Below are positions 22,760 through 31,179 of a DNA stretch of 64,000 bases, in pieces; the first letter of the stretch is position 1, and each line of letters starts with the position of its first letter. The stretch covers positions 5,886,501 through 5,950,500 of the forward strand of contig NZ_CP092183.1 in the NCBI RefSeq assembly GCF_023499255.1, read 5' to 3'. Both the position numbers and the translations under genes were made by a program. The stretch comes from Couchioplanes caeruleus (GTDB lineage: Bacteria; Actinomycetota; Actinomycetes; Mycobacteriales; Micromonosporaceae). The notes beneath the pieces are model-generated. The model did no database searches, was not told where the DNA came from, and saw only the letters and a program-made list of their open reading frames with translations.

Positions 22760-25294
22760 TCAGGTCAGCGTGACCACCAGCGTGTGCCGTCCGGAGCCGG
22801 TCGTCGTGCGCAGCTCGTCGCCGCGCGCCGTGTGCACGCGGCGCGCTCCGGCACGACGCCCGTCGACCGTGACCGAGGCGACCTTCGCCCCGGACGGCAG
22901 GACGGTGCCGAGCGTCAGTCGCGCGTGCACCGCCGCGTTCACGGTGACCGACAGGACATTGCCTCGGCTGGACGCGCGGACGTCGAGGTGGCCCGCGCCG
23001 ACCAGGATGTCGGAGCCCGCGATCCGCCGGCCCGCCGGGACCAGCGGCACCACGGACAGCCGCCCGTTGCCCAGGTCGGGCGCCACCCCGAGCTGCTGGT
23101 GGACCACCGGCCAGAGCACGCCGTACGCGCCCCAGGCCTGCAGCACGCTGGACCTGCTCAGGAAGTCCTTGCCCAGGTTGGTGCCGAAGTCCGGCGACGG
23201 CAGGATCTCCGGCATCGCCCCGGGCATCTCCCACACACCGCGGTCCAGCTGGCTGCGCGCGTTCGCGGTGGTGTAGCGCCGCTGCTGCGCCATCCGGCCG
23301 TAGTTGCCCTCGGCCACCGCCATGATGGCGTTGCCCAGCGAGAAGACGCTCCGCTCCGACGGTACGGCGGACACCACGCTGTCGCAGGACGGACCGGGGT
23401 TGCCGGCGGGATCGGCCGTGGGGCCCGTTCCGGTGTGGAAGAACCCGAACTCGCCGGTGAAGCAGTCCCGTTCCCGCTGGGTCAGCGCGGTGGTCGCGTG
23501 CCCCGCCGGCGCGAGAGGGCCGCGTACGGGCAGTTCCGCCTCCATCGGCGTCGCCCCTATCCAGTAGCGCTGGTACAGCTTCACGTTGCCCGGGTCGGCG
23601 AGCGAGTCGGCGTACGAGCGGGCGTCGCCGCCGTACCACCAGGCCGATTCGAACCTGCGGGCCCGCTGCGCCGCCTCGGCCCGGGCCCACGCCGCGGTGG
23701 CATGGTCGCCCCTGCTGCGCGCCATGTCGGCCAGGTCGAGCAGGCCTCGGATGGTGTAGACGGTCACGTCGAGCTTCTCGTCGCCCATCCCGGGACGCTC
23801 CACGTTGCCGCTGCCCTGCGGCCAGCCGTCGGCGTCGTCGTCGAGCGCGAGCGCGTACCGCATGGCCCGGACCGAGAAGTCGTACAGGTCGTCGCGGAAC
23901 GCGTCGTCACCGGTCCAGCGCCAGACCAGGGCGACCGCGCTGGGGAACTTCACGGTCTCGTCGGTGTTGCCCGGGTCGGTCTCGGTGCCGTAGTAGACCT
24001 GGCCGTCGGGGGTGACCTCGTGCACCACCTTGCCGGAGCGGTGGTTGACCAGCTCGCTGAGGTCGCGCAGCGTCCGCAGGTGGTCCTTCACGGCCGCGAA
24101 CTGTCCCGCGGCCACCGCGGCGAACGCCGTGTACTCGCCGTCGGTGGCGAAGATCCACGGGTAGTCCGGCCAGCCCGCGCCGATCCAGCGCGCGCGGGCC
24201 AGCACGCCGGCCGGCGGCGGAAGCTCGGTGCCCTGATTGCTGGCGAACACCCGCAGGTCCCGCGACTCCTGCACGGAGTCGGCCAGGTTCTGCTTGGACC
24301 ATTCCACGCTCCGCTGCAGGAGCCGGTCGCCGGGCAGGTCCACGCGGCTGTGCCCGGCCACCGCGGCCTGGGCGGCCCGTTTCGCCGTTAGCGCGCCGGC
24401 CGGGTCGTGCAGCGCCCGGGCCAGCTCCGCCCGGGCGGGCGCGAGGCCCCGGTCGGACCCCGCGACCGCGAACCAGACCGTACGGCCGGAGCCGCCGACC
24501 ACGACGTCGTAGGTGAGCCGGCCGCCCGTACCCCTGCCGTCGGGGCCGTCGTCGCACACCGCGGGAGCCGGGTCGCCGCAGACGACACCACCCTGCGGGC
24601 CGCGCATGCCGGGGCCGAGCGCGTGCCCGGTCGGCGTCAGGCTGCTGCCCACCAGCGCCGCCCAGTCGTGCGGCCGTGCGTTCGGGACCGGCGGCGTGCC
24701 CCGGTCGCGGAAGACCAGGCTGCGGCCGTCGAAGGAGCCGGTGTCGGCCAGGTTGGCCGTGCTCTGGCCGGGGGTGGTGAACCCCCACGGGTACGCCGAC
24801 AGCAGCTCGGAGTGCGCGTCCACCGTCAGCCGCACGGTGCCGGCACCGGCCGGGAACCGCAGCCCGATGAGCGCCGCCCGACCACCGTCCGGTACGACGT
24901 CGACCCGCTGGACGGTCAGCCCGCCCGGCCCGGCCAGGTCCATGGTCGTGTACCCGGCGCCCGTGGTGAACCGGCCGGCCTTCAGCCACGTGCCGTTCGC
25001 GCCGAACCAGACGCCGTCCAGCAGCTTGACCGGCGGCGTCCAGAAGCCGCCCATCTCGCCGCGGATGTGCCACCCGGTGCCGGGATAGGTGCCGTCCTCG
25101 GCGCCCACCTCGTACAGCCGGTCCCCGGTGACCACGAACCTGCGGTCCCCCAGCCGCTCGGTCTCCGACAGCCCCGCGGAGGGGCCGGAGGCGGAGGCTG
25201 CGGGCGCATACCCCGCCAGACCGATGACGGTGCCGGCGACGACGGCCGCGGCGAACGCGCGGCGGGCCCGGCCCCTGCGAACGTGACGCTCCAT
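22760..25294 (-). CDS. Large secreted (alpha/alpha)6 glycosidase-like protein (844 aa)
   Basis: A signal peptide (MERHVRRGRARRAFAAAVVA, cleavage near ASA at 36) precedes a beta-rich N-terminal domain with WHIRGEMGGFWTPPVKLLDG. The catalytic-like region, about 330-720, has the aromatic- and acid-rich pattern of six-hairpin glycosidases: GWPDYPWIFATDGEYTAFAA, HEVTPDGQVYYGTETDPGNT, GDDAFRDDLYDFSVRAMRYA and DADGWPQGSGNVERPGMGDE. A short beta domain closes the protein. This is the fold of GH15/GH63/debranching-type enzymes; the Asp in ATDGEY and Glu in GNVERPG are candidate catalytic acids by analogy. The exact family and substrate are not identifiable by eye. Confidence 0.75.
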   Translation of the reverse strand: MERHVRRGRARRAFAAAVVAGTVIGLAGYAPAASASGPSAGLSETERLGDRRFVVTGDRLYEVGAEDGTYPGTGWHIRGEMGGFWTPPVKLLDGVWFGANGTWLKAGRFTTGAGYTTMDLAGPGGLTVQRVDVVPDGGRAALIGLRFPAGAGTVRLTVDAHSELLSAYPWGFTTPGQSTANLADTGSFDGRSLVFRDRGTPPVPNARPHDWAALVGSSLTPTGHALGPGMRGPQGGVVCGDPAPAVCDDGPDGRGTGGRLTYDVVVGGSGRTVWFAVAGSDRGLAPARAELARALHDPAGALTAKRAAQAAVAGHSRVDLPGDRLLQRSVEWSKQNLADSVQESRDLRVFASNQGTELPPPAGVLARARWIGAGWPDYPWIFATDGEYTAFAAVAAGQFAAVKDHLRTLRDLSELVNHRSGKVVHEVTPDGQVYYGTETDPGNTDETVKFPSAVALVWRWTGDDAFRDDLYDFSVRAMRYALALDDDADGWPQGSGNVERPGMGDEKLDVTVYTIRGLLDLADMARSRGDHATAAWARAEAAQRARRFESAWWYGGDARSYADSLADPGNVKLYQRYWIGATPMEAELPVRGPLAPAGHATTALTQRERDCFTGEFGFFHTGTGPTADPAGNPGPSCDSVVSAVPSERSVFSLGNAIMAVAEGNYGRMAQQRRYTTANARSQLDRGVWEMPGAMPEILPSPDFGTNLGKDFLSRSSVLQAWGAYGVLWPVVHQQLGVAPDLGNGRLSVVPLVPAGRRIAGSDILVGAGHLDVRASSRGNVLSVTVNAAVHARLTLGTVLPSGAKVASVTVDGRRAGARRVHTARGDELRTTTGSGRHTLVVTLT

Positions 25295-25465
25295 TGGCAC
25301 GCTCCCGGATGGAAATCCGCTGATGTCCCTCGGCTCACCCTCGTCCGCCGGAGCCACCCGCGCACATCCCCCGATCGGGCACGAGCGGGCCGGTTCGACT
25401 CGGGCCTCAGGACCGGGACACGGGCGCACCCGGAGGAGCGCGAGCGACGCCGGACCCGACCCGGA

Positions 25466-26439
25466 TCAGGCGATGCGCTCGTCGGTGAGCGGCCACCGCC
25501 GTTGCGACGCGGCCGGTACGCCCAGCGTGTCGAGCCTGCGCAGGATCACTCCCTCGCGCAGCGCCCACGGGCAGATGTGCAGCTCCCGGACCTCCAGCGC
25601 CCGCATCGCGGACCGGGCCACCAGCGCGCCCGCCACGAGCTGGTGCGCGCGGGAGGGGCTGACACCCTCCAGGCCGGCCAGGTCGGCCGATGCCATCCGG
25701 GTGATGAAGCCGTACACCTGGCGCAGCCCGACGTCGGTGAGGGTCGGCGCACCCGGGGCCCGGCACCCGACGGCGCGGCGCCGGCGAGCCGCGTCAGCGA
25801 GCGGAACGTCTTCGAGGTGCCCACGGCCACGTCGAACGGGCCGGCCCGCCGCACCTGCCGGGCGACCGGCGTGAGGGCGGCATCGAGGTCTTCGGAGAGG
25901 CCCTTGAGGGTGCCGCGGGCCGGCGGGTCACCGGTCAGCCGTTCCCGGGTCAGCCGTCCCGCGCCGAACGGCAACGACACCGCCAGGTCGGGGTCCTCGT
26001 CGCGGCCCGCGGCCAGCTCGAGCGAACCGCCACCGATGTCGAGCACCAGCAACCGTCCGGCCGACCAGCCGTACCAGCGGCGTACGGCGAGAAAGGTGTA
26101 CCGGGCCTCGTCCTCGCCGGACAGCACCTGGAGGCCGACGCCGGTCTCCGCGCGCACCCGGGACAGCACCGCGGCGGAGTTGCCGGCATCGCGCAGCGCC
26201 GACGTCGCGAAGGCCAGCAGGTCGTCGCACCCCGCCGCTGCGGCCGCCGCCTTCGCCCGGGCCACGGCGCGCACCAGCCGGCCGGCCACCGCCTCGCTCA
26301 GCCGGCCGCCCTCGAGATGCTCGGCGAGCCGCAGCTCCGTCTTCTCCGAGTGCATCGGGTCGGGATGGCCGCCGCGATGAGCGTCGACGACGAGGAGGTG
26401 CACGGTGTTCGAGCCGACATCCAGCACGCCGAGCCGCAT
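25466..26439 (-). pseudogene. Ppx/GppA-family exopolyphosphatase with a single-base frameshift
   Basis: Reading from 26439: MRLGVLDVGSNTVHLLVVDA (phosphate-binding motif), [80 protein letters not shown], then GPRVRR. The frame then turns to Arg/Ser-rich nonsense, while the correct continuation [20 protein letters not shown] and [20 protein letters not shown] is in another frame to 25466. One missing base near 25745 (GTGCGCCG-ACCCTC) explains it; restoring it gives 324 residues, the family's normal length. The gene would hydrolyse polyphosphate or pppGpp. It is either a real frameshift mutation or a sequencing error. Confidence 0.85.
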
Positions 26440-26624
26440 GACATGGACGCTAACGCCGGGTGTCGGCAGGCGCCCCCGCCCGGCGAGCAGTTTCATCCGG
26501 CGTTCAGCGACCGTTCCTCCGCGGCACATGATCGGGCCCGGGGAGGCCGCGGACGGCGGGCCCGCAACATCCGCCGGGGTCGCCCGCGCAGCCGTTCGCC
26601 TGCCGCGGCACTACGCTGGCAGGA

Positions 26625-27848
26625 GTGGACGAACAGGCGGTGATGCGCGAGCGGTTGCGCCGGATGGAAGCGGTGACCGACGCTGCCCTGTCCCGCCTCG
26701 GCGTGCCCGAGATGCTCGACGAGCTGCTCGAGCGCGTACGCGTCCTGCTCGGCACCGACACCGCCGTGATCCTGCTGCTCGACCCGCACGCCCGGCAGCT
26801 GGTGGCCACCGCGGCGAAGGGGCTGGAGGCGGAGGTGCGCCAGGGCGTGCGCATCCCGGTCGGTCAGGGCTTCGCCGGGCGGATCGCGCAGAGCCGCCTG
26901 CCGGTGATCGTGTCCGACGTGACCTCGGCCGACGTGATCAGCCCGATCCTGCTGGAGACCGGCGTACGGTCCCTGCTCGGGGTGCCGATCTTCGCCGCCG
27001 GCGACGTCGTCGGGGTGCTGCACGTCGGCACCTTCACCCGTCGCCGCTTCGGCGCCGAGGACATCGCCCTGCTGCAGCTGGTCGCGGACCGGGCCGGCGT
27101 CGCCGCGCACATCCGCTCCGCCAAGGCCGAGCAGCAGGCCGCCCTGTCCCTGCAGCGCAGCCTGCTGCCGCCACAGCTGCCCGAGCTCGCGGGCCTGAGC
27201 ATGGCCGCCCGCTACCTGCCCGGCCACGAGTTCGGCGTCGGCGGGGACTGGTACGACGTGTTCCCGCTGCCCTCCGGCTGGACCGGCCTGGTCATCGGCG
27301 ACGTCTCCGGGCACGGGCTGGCCTCGGCGGTGGTGATGGGCCGCATCCGCAGCGCATTGCGGGCGTACGCCCTGGTCAGCGACGATCCGGCCGAGGTGCT
27401 GACCCTGCTCGACCGCAAGGTGCGCCACTTCGAGGCGGGCAGCCTCACGACCGCGCTCTACACCATGATCTCCCCCGACCGTGCCGCCGTACGGCTGTCC
27501 AGCGCCGGCCACCTGCCCCCGGTCCTGGCCGTGCCGGGCCGCGACACGGTGCTGATGGACATCCCGGTCAACGCGCCGCTCGGCGTCGGTCACCCGCCAC
27601 GCCGCAGTGTCACGGAGACCGCCCTCCCGCCGCGGTCGCTGCTGCTGAGCTACACCGACGGGCTCGTCGAGCGGCGCGACCGGATCATCGACGTCGGCCT
27701 CAAGGCCCTGGTGTCCGCCGTGCAGGCCGACGACCCGCACACAGTGTGCAGCCTGGTGATGTCGGAGGTCGCCCAGGACCCCGCCACGGACGACATCGCC
27801 GTGCTGGCCGTACGCCGGGAGACCGCCGGCCCGGCCGTCAGCCCTTGA
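26625..27848 (+). CDS. GAF-domain SpoIIE/PP2C phosphatase (407 aa)
   Basis: The N-terminal GAF sensor (about 15-165) contains RVRVLLGTDTAVILLLDPHA, IPVGQGFAGRIAQSRLPVIV and GVRSLLGVPIFAAGDVVGVL. The C-terminal PPM-type serine phosphatase domain (about 185-400) has metal-binding FGVGGDWYDVFPLPSG, VIGDVSGHGLASAVVMGRIR, LLLSYTDGLVERRDR and PATDDIAVLAVR. Proteins of this build dephosphorylate anti-sigma-factor antagonists or other regulators; no anti-sigma kinase gene is adjacent. GTG start at 26625 after GGCAGGA. Its 3' end overlaps the convergent permease gene by 11 bp. Confidence 0.92.
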   Translation: MDEQAVMRERLRRMEAVTDAALSRLGVPEMLDELLERVRVLLGTDTAVILLLDPHARQLVATAAKGLEAEVRQGVRIPVGQGFAGRIAQSRLPVIVSDVTSADVISPILLETGVRSLLGVPIFAAGDVVGVLHVGTFTRRRFGAEDIALLQLVADRAGVAAHIRSAKAEQQAALSLQRSLLPPQLPELAGLSMAARYLPGHEFGVGGDWYDVFPLPSGWTGLVIGDVSGHGLASAVVMGRIRSALRAYALVSDDPAEVLTLLDRKVRHFEAGSLTTALYTMISPDRAAVRLSSAGHLPPVLAVPGRDTVLMDIPVNAPLGVGHPPRRSVTETALPPRSLLLSYTDGLVERRDRIIDVGLKALVSAVQADDPHTVCSLVMSEVAQDPATDDIAVLAVRRETAGPAVSP

Positions 27849-28668
27849 CCGCTCCGGTGAGGCCGCCGACGATGCGGCGTTCGAAGAGGCTGAAGAACAC
27901 CAGCGCCGGGATCATCGACAGCGAGGTGAAGGCGAGCACCTTCGCCGTGTCGACCGAGTACTGCGACGAGAAGGCCTGGACGCCCAGCGGCAGGGTGAAG
28001 CTGTCCTGGTCGTTGAGGATGAACAGCGGCAGCAGGTAGCTGTTCCAGCTGCCGATGAACGCGAGGATGCCGGTGGTGATCAGCCCCGGTACCGACAGCG
28101 GGAGCACCATCCGCCAGAAGAAGCCGAGCCGGCTGCAGCGGTCGATGGCCGCGGCCTCCTCGATCTCCTTCGGGATGGCGCGCAGGAACGGCACCAGGAT
28201 GATGATCGTGGTCGGCAGGCCGAAGGCGATCTGCGGCAGGATCACGCCGGGCAGCGTGTTCACCAGCCCGAGGTTCTTGACGAGGATGTACAGCGGCGTG
28301 ATGGCGACCGTCACCGGGAACATCAGGCCCGAGGCGAACAGGGCGTACATCGCTCCGCGGCCGCGGAACCGGTAGCGGGCCAGGACGTAGCTCGCCATGA
28401 CCCCCAGCGTGACGACCGCGACGGTGGTGGCCAGGGCCACGATCGTGGAGTTGCCGACCTGCCGCCAGAACGTGTCGCTGGTCAGGACGTCGGTGTAGTT
28501 GGCGCCCACCCACGGGTGCGGCAGGCCCGCGGGATCGGTGATGATCTGGGAGTTGGTCCGGAAGCCGCCGATGATGATGTAGATGACGGGCCCGAGCATG
28601 AGGCCGATCAGCAGGAGCGCGGCGGCGTAGACGGCGGGGTTGCCCCAGCGGGCGTCGTTCCTGGCCAT
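27838..28668 (-). CDS. bxlG: CUT1 sugar ABC transporter permease, BxlG-like (276 aa)
   Basis: Inner-membrane permease of a binding-protein-dependent sugar importer. Six hydrophobic helices are visible, and the EAA loop that docks the ATPase reads PKEIEEAAAIDRCSRLGFFW followed by MVLPLSVPGL. The first segment is AVYAAALLLIGLMLGPVIYI. It is the third gene of a leftward operon with the binding protein and second permease, with 2 bp between this start and the upstream stop. The xylanase and xylosidase next door suggest xylo-oligosaccharides as substrate. No ATPase gene is present, so a shared MsiK-type ATPase encoded elsewhere is expected. Confidence 0.88.
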   Translation of the reverse strand: MARNDARWGNPAVYAAALLLIGLMLGPVIYIIIGGFRTNSQIITDPAGLPHPWVGANYTDVLTSDTFWRQVGNSTIVALATTVAVVTLGVMASYVLARYRFRGRGAMYALFASGLMFPVTVAITPLYILVKNLGLVNTLPGVILPQIAFGLPTTIIILVPFLRAIPKEIEEAAAIDRCSRLGFFWRMVLPLSVPGLITTGILAFIGSWNSYLLPLFILNDQDSFTLPLGVQAFSSQYSVDTAKVLAFTSLSMIPALVFFSLFERRIVGGLTGAVKG

Positions 28669-28670
28669 GT

Positions 28671-29687
28671 CTACCGCCCTCCGGTGAGCGCGCCCTCGGT
28701 GTCCCGGCGCAGGACGAAGCGCTGGTACACGAGGGCGATGATCAGTGAGATGAAGAAGATCACGACGGCCACCGCGTTGCCGTAGCCGTAGTTCGCCGCG
28801 TTGCGCCCCTCGACGACCATGTACGTCGCCATCGTGGAGGTGCCCGCGGTCGACGCGACGTACTGGCCCCAGATGATGTAGACCAGGTCGAAGAGCTGCA
28901 GCGCGCCGATGATCGACAAAAACGCCCAGATCCGGATCGTCGGCCCGAGCAGCGGCAGGGTGATCCGCCACTGGGTCTGCCAGTACGAGGCCCCGTCGAC
29001 GGCCGCCGCCTCGGACAGCTCCTCGGGGATGTTCTGCATGCCGGCCAGGAAGAGGATCACCGCGAAGCCGACGTACTTCCAGGTGAGGATGAACATCAGG
29101 GTCCAGATGGCGAGGCTGCGGTTGGCCAGCCAGTCCTGGGCCAGGCCGTCGAGGCCGGCGGACCGCAGGACGTCGTTGACCGCGCCGTTGGCCTGCAGCA
29201 TGAGGGCCCAGGCGGTGCCGACGATGACCTCGGCGATCACGTACGGCACGAAGATGAGCACCCGGATCAGCGACTGGCCCCGTACCTTCCGGTTGAGCAG
29301 GAGCGCGAGGCAGATGGCGATCGGGCCCTGCAGGACGAGCGACAGCACCGCGATCTGGCCGTTGTGCCACAGCGCCTGGTGGAACGAGCTGTCCTGCAGG
29401 ATGGTGCGGTAGTTGTCCAGGCCGACGAAGTTGGTCGGCACCCCGTAGCCCTTCCACCGGTAGAAGCCGTAGTACGCGGCCATCAGCACCGGGAAGATCA
29501 CGAAGCCGACGAACATCAGGAGCGCGGGGCCGGACAGCACCGCGATCTCCAGCCGCTGGGCCCAGCCGATTCCCCGCCGGCGGGCGCGCGGCGGAGGCGA
29601 CGTCTGGGCGCCGCCTCCGCTGCGTACGCGCTTGCCGGACGCGTCCTCGGTGACCGTGGTGCTCTTGCCACCGACGTTGCTGCTCAT
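28671..29687 (-). CDS. bxlF: CUT1 sugar ABC transporter permease, BxlF-like (338 aa)
   Basis: Companion permease. A long charged, Ser/Arg-rich N-terminus (about 45 residues) precedes six helices beginning LEIAVLSGPALLMFVGFVIF and VLMAAYYGFYRWKGYG. The EAA loop is IPEELSEAAAVDGASYWQTQ then WRITLPLLGPTIRI. It lies 13 bp after the binding-protein gene in the same operon. Pairing with the permease at 27838 would form the heterodimeric channel. Substrate is inferred from context. Confidence 0.9.
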   Translation of the reverse strand: MSSNVGGKSTTVTEDASGKRVRSGGGAQTSPPPRARRRGIGWAQRLEIAVLSGPALLMFVGFVIFPVLMAAYYGFYRWKGYGVPTNFVGLDNYRTILQDSSFHQALWHNGQIAVLSLVLQGPIAICLALLLNRKVRGQSLIRVLIFVPYVIAEVIVGTAWALMLQANGAVNDVLRSAGLDGLAQDWLANRSLAIWTLMFILTWKYVGFAVILFLAGMQNIPEELSEAAAVDGASYWQTQWRITLPLLGPTIRIWAFLSIIGALQLFDLVYIIWGQYVASTAGTSTMATYMVVEGRNAANYGYGNAVAVVIFFISLIIALVYQRFVLRRDTEGALTGGR

Positions 29688-29700
29688 GGCTCGGCTACCC

Positions 29701-30987
29701 TCAGCCCTTCTTGGCTGCGTCGTTCACGGCCTGGATGATCCCGGCGACGTCGCCCTTGCCGGCGAGCAGGTTCACGACGCCGACGTTGAGCGCGTTGCCG
29801 ACGTTCTGGCCGTACACGGTGTCGAGCCACTGCGAGACGTACGGCGCCTTGTTGTAGGCGTCGAGGACCGCCTTGAGGTAGTCCTCGGTGACCGCGCCCT
29901 GCGCCTGCTTGCTGACCGGGATCGCGTTGAAGGCCTTGTAGTACGCCTCCTGCACGTTCTTGGTCAGGATGTAGTTGAGGAAGTCGGCGCACTCCTTCGG
30001 CGCCTGGGCCGAGCAGGAGTAGCCGTCCGCGCCGCCCATGATCGCGGCCGGGTCGCCCTGGCCGCCGGGGACCGCGGGGAACGGGAAGTAGCCGAGGTCC
30101 GGCAGGGGCTTCGTGTCCTTGGTCAGCGAGGCGATGACACCCGGGTCCCAGGCGCCCATCAGTTCCATGCTCGCCTTGTGGTTGGCCACCAGGCCCGCCG
30201 AGCTGCCCGCGCCCTGCTGGGCGGAGGTGGTCAGGAAGCCCTCGGTGAACGGCTTCGTGGCGGCGAAGGCCTTGAGGTCCTCACCGGCCTTGGTCCAGCA
30301 CGGGTCGGTGAAGGTCTTGTCCTTGGCGGCGGCGTCGAGGGTGGCCTTGCTGCACGCCCGCAGCGCGAAGAAGTAGTACCAGTGGGCGGCCGGCCACGCG
30401 TCCTTGCCGCCGAGCGCGATCGGCTTGCCCTTCGCCTTGAGCTTGGTGACGGCCTGGTTCAGGTCGTCCAGAGTGGCCGGCGGCGTGGTGACGCCCGCCT
30501 CGCGGAAGAGGTCCTTGCTGTACCAGAAGCCGCCGGGCAGGATCGCGACCGGTACGGCGTACGTCTTGCCGTCGACCTGCCCGGTCTGCAGCGCGGCATC
30601 GCCCACCGCCTGCTTGGTCTCGGCGCTGATGTCGTTGGTGACGTCCTTGAGCTGGCCCGCCTCGACCATGGCGGCCATCTTCCCGCCGCCGCGCTGCAGG
30701 AAGATGTCGGGCGCGGAGCCGGAGTTCAGCGCGGTCTGCAGCTTGCCGTCCAGGTCCTCGTTCTGGACCTGCTGAATCTTGATCTTGACCTTGGGGTTCG
30801 CGGCCTGGAAATCGGCGACCGTCTTGTCCCAGAACGCCTTGCCGGGCCCGGTCGTGGCGTTGTGCCAGAACTGCATCGTGACGGTGCCCCCGGAATCGGA
30901 GCCGTCGTCGTCGCCGCTGCACGCCGACAGGCCCAGGGCGCTCAACGCCACCACGGCCGTCAATGCGAGGGTCCTGATAGGTGCCAT
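29701..30987 (-). CDS. bxlE: Sugar-binding lipoprotein of CUT1 importer, BxlE-like (428 aa)
   Basis: Extracellular solute-binding protein, family 1. The lipoprotein signal MAPIRTLALTAVVALSALGL ends in the lipobox LSAC, followed by an acidic Ser/Gly linker. The mature part starts TVTMQFWHNATTGPGKAFWD, typical of oligosaccharide binders; ADGYSCSAQAPKECADFLNY is a disulfide-bearing late segment. ATG at 30987 is preceded by GAGGTGGG at a good distance; a GTG at 30996 is less likely. It is the first gene of the leftward importer operon and is expressed from the promoter/operator at 31014-31072, divergent from the GH10 gene. Confidence 0.9.
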   Translation of the reverse strand: MAPIRTLALTAVVALSALGLSACSGDDDGSDSGGTVTMQFWHNATTGPGKAFWDKTVADFQAANPKVKIKIQQVQNEDLDGKLQTALNSGSAPDIFLQRGGGKMAAMVEAGQLKDVTNDISAETKQAVGDAALQTGQVDGKTYAVPVAILPGGFWYSKDLFREAGVTTPPATLDDLNQAVTKLKAKGKPIALGGKDAWPAAHWYYFFALRACSKATLDAAAKDKTFTDPCWTKAGEDLKAFAATKPFTEGFLTTSAQQGAGSSAGLVANHKASMELMGAWDPGVIASLTKDTKPLPDLGYFPFPAVPGGQGDPAAIMGGADGYSCSAQAPKECADFLNYILTKNVQEAYYKAFNAIPVSKQAQGAVTEDYLKAVLDAYNKAPYVSQWLDTVYGQNVGNALNVGVVNLLAGKGDVAGIIQAVNDAAKKG

Positions 30988-31013
30988 GGAGCCCACCTCT
31001 CGATACCGGAAGT

Positions 31014-31072
31014 TTCGGAATAGTTCCGAAAGATGGCGCTCAAACTATGGAGAGCTTCAATCATCTGTCAAG
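31014..31072 (-). promoter_or_regulatory. Importer promoter with 19-bp perfect inverted repeat
   Basis: On the minus strand TTGACA (31067-31072) and TAGTTT (31043-31048) are separated by 18 bp. Immediately downstream, at 31014-31032, lies TTTCGGAATAGTTCCGAAA, a perfect 8-3-8 inverted repeat. Position just after the start site fits repression. Nearly the same element precedes the GH11 gene. Confidence 0.75.
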
Positions 31073-31119
31073 GCATTCGTCGTGATCATTGGTAACACGT
31101 ACGTAACGCCCGGCTGGCC

Positions 31120-31164
31120 TATAGTGACCACTGGCGCGATCCGGATTCCGTAAGTTTCTAGAAA
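31120..31164 (+). promoter_or_regulatory. GH10 xylanase promoter with TTTCTAGAAA palindrome
   Basis: A -10 box TATAGT lies at 31120-31125; no good -35 was found. The perfect palindrome TTTCTAGAAA at 31155-31164, flanked by AAG and GTTT, lies in the leader before the RBS. It shares the TTTC...GAAA ends with the 19-bp operator of the importer but lacks its CGG/CCG core, so it is a weaker or different site. Confidence 0.5.
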
Positions 31165-31179
31165 GTTTAGGAGCACGCA

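Noticed and set aside
22784..26380. Overlapping long plus-strand frames opposite the (alpha/alpha)6 protein and the exopolyphosphatase
   Set aside because: Both run antisense through well-supported genes and show no conserved segments, start context or RBS.
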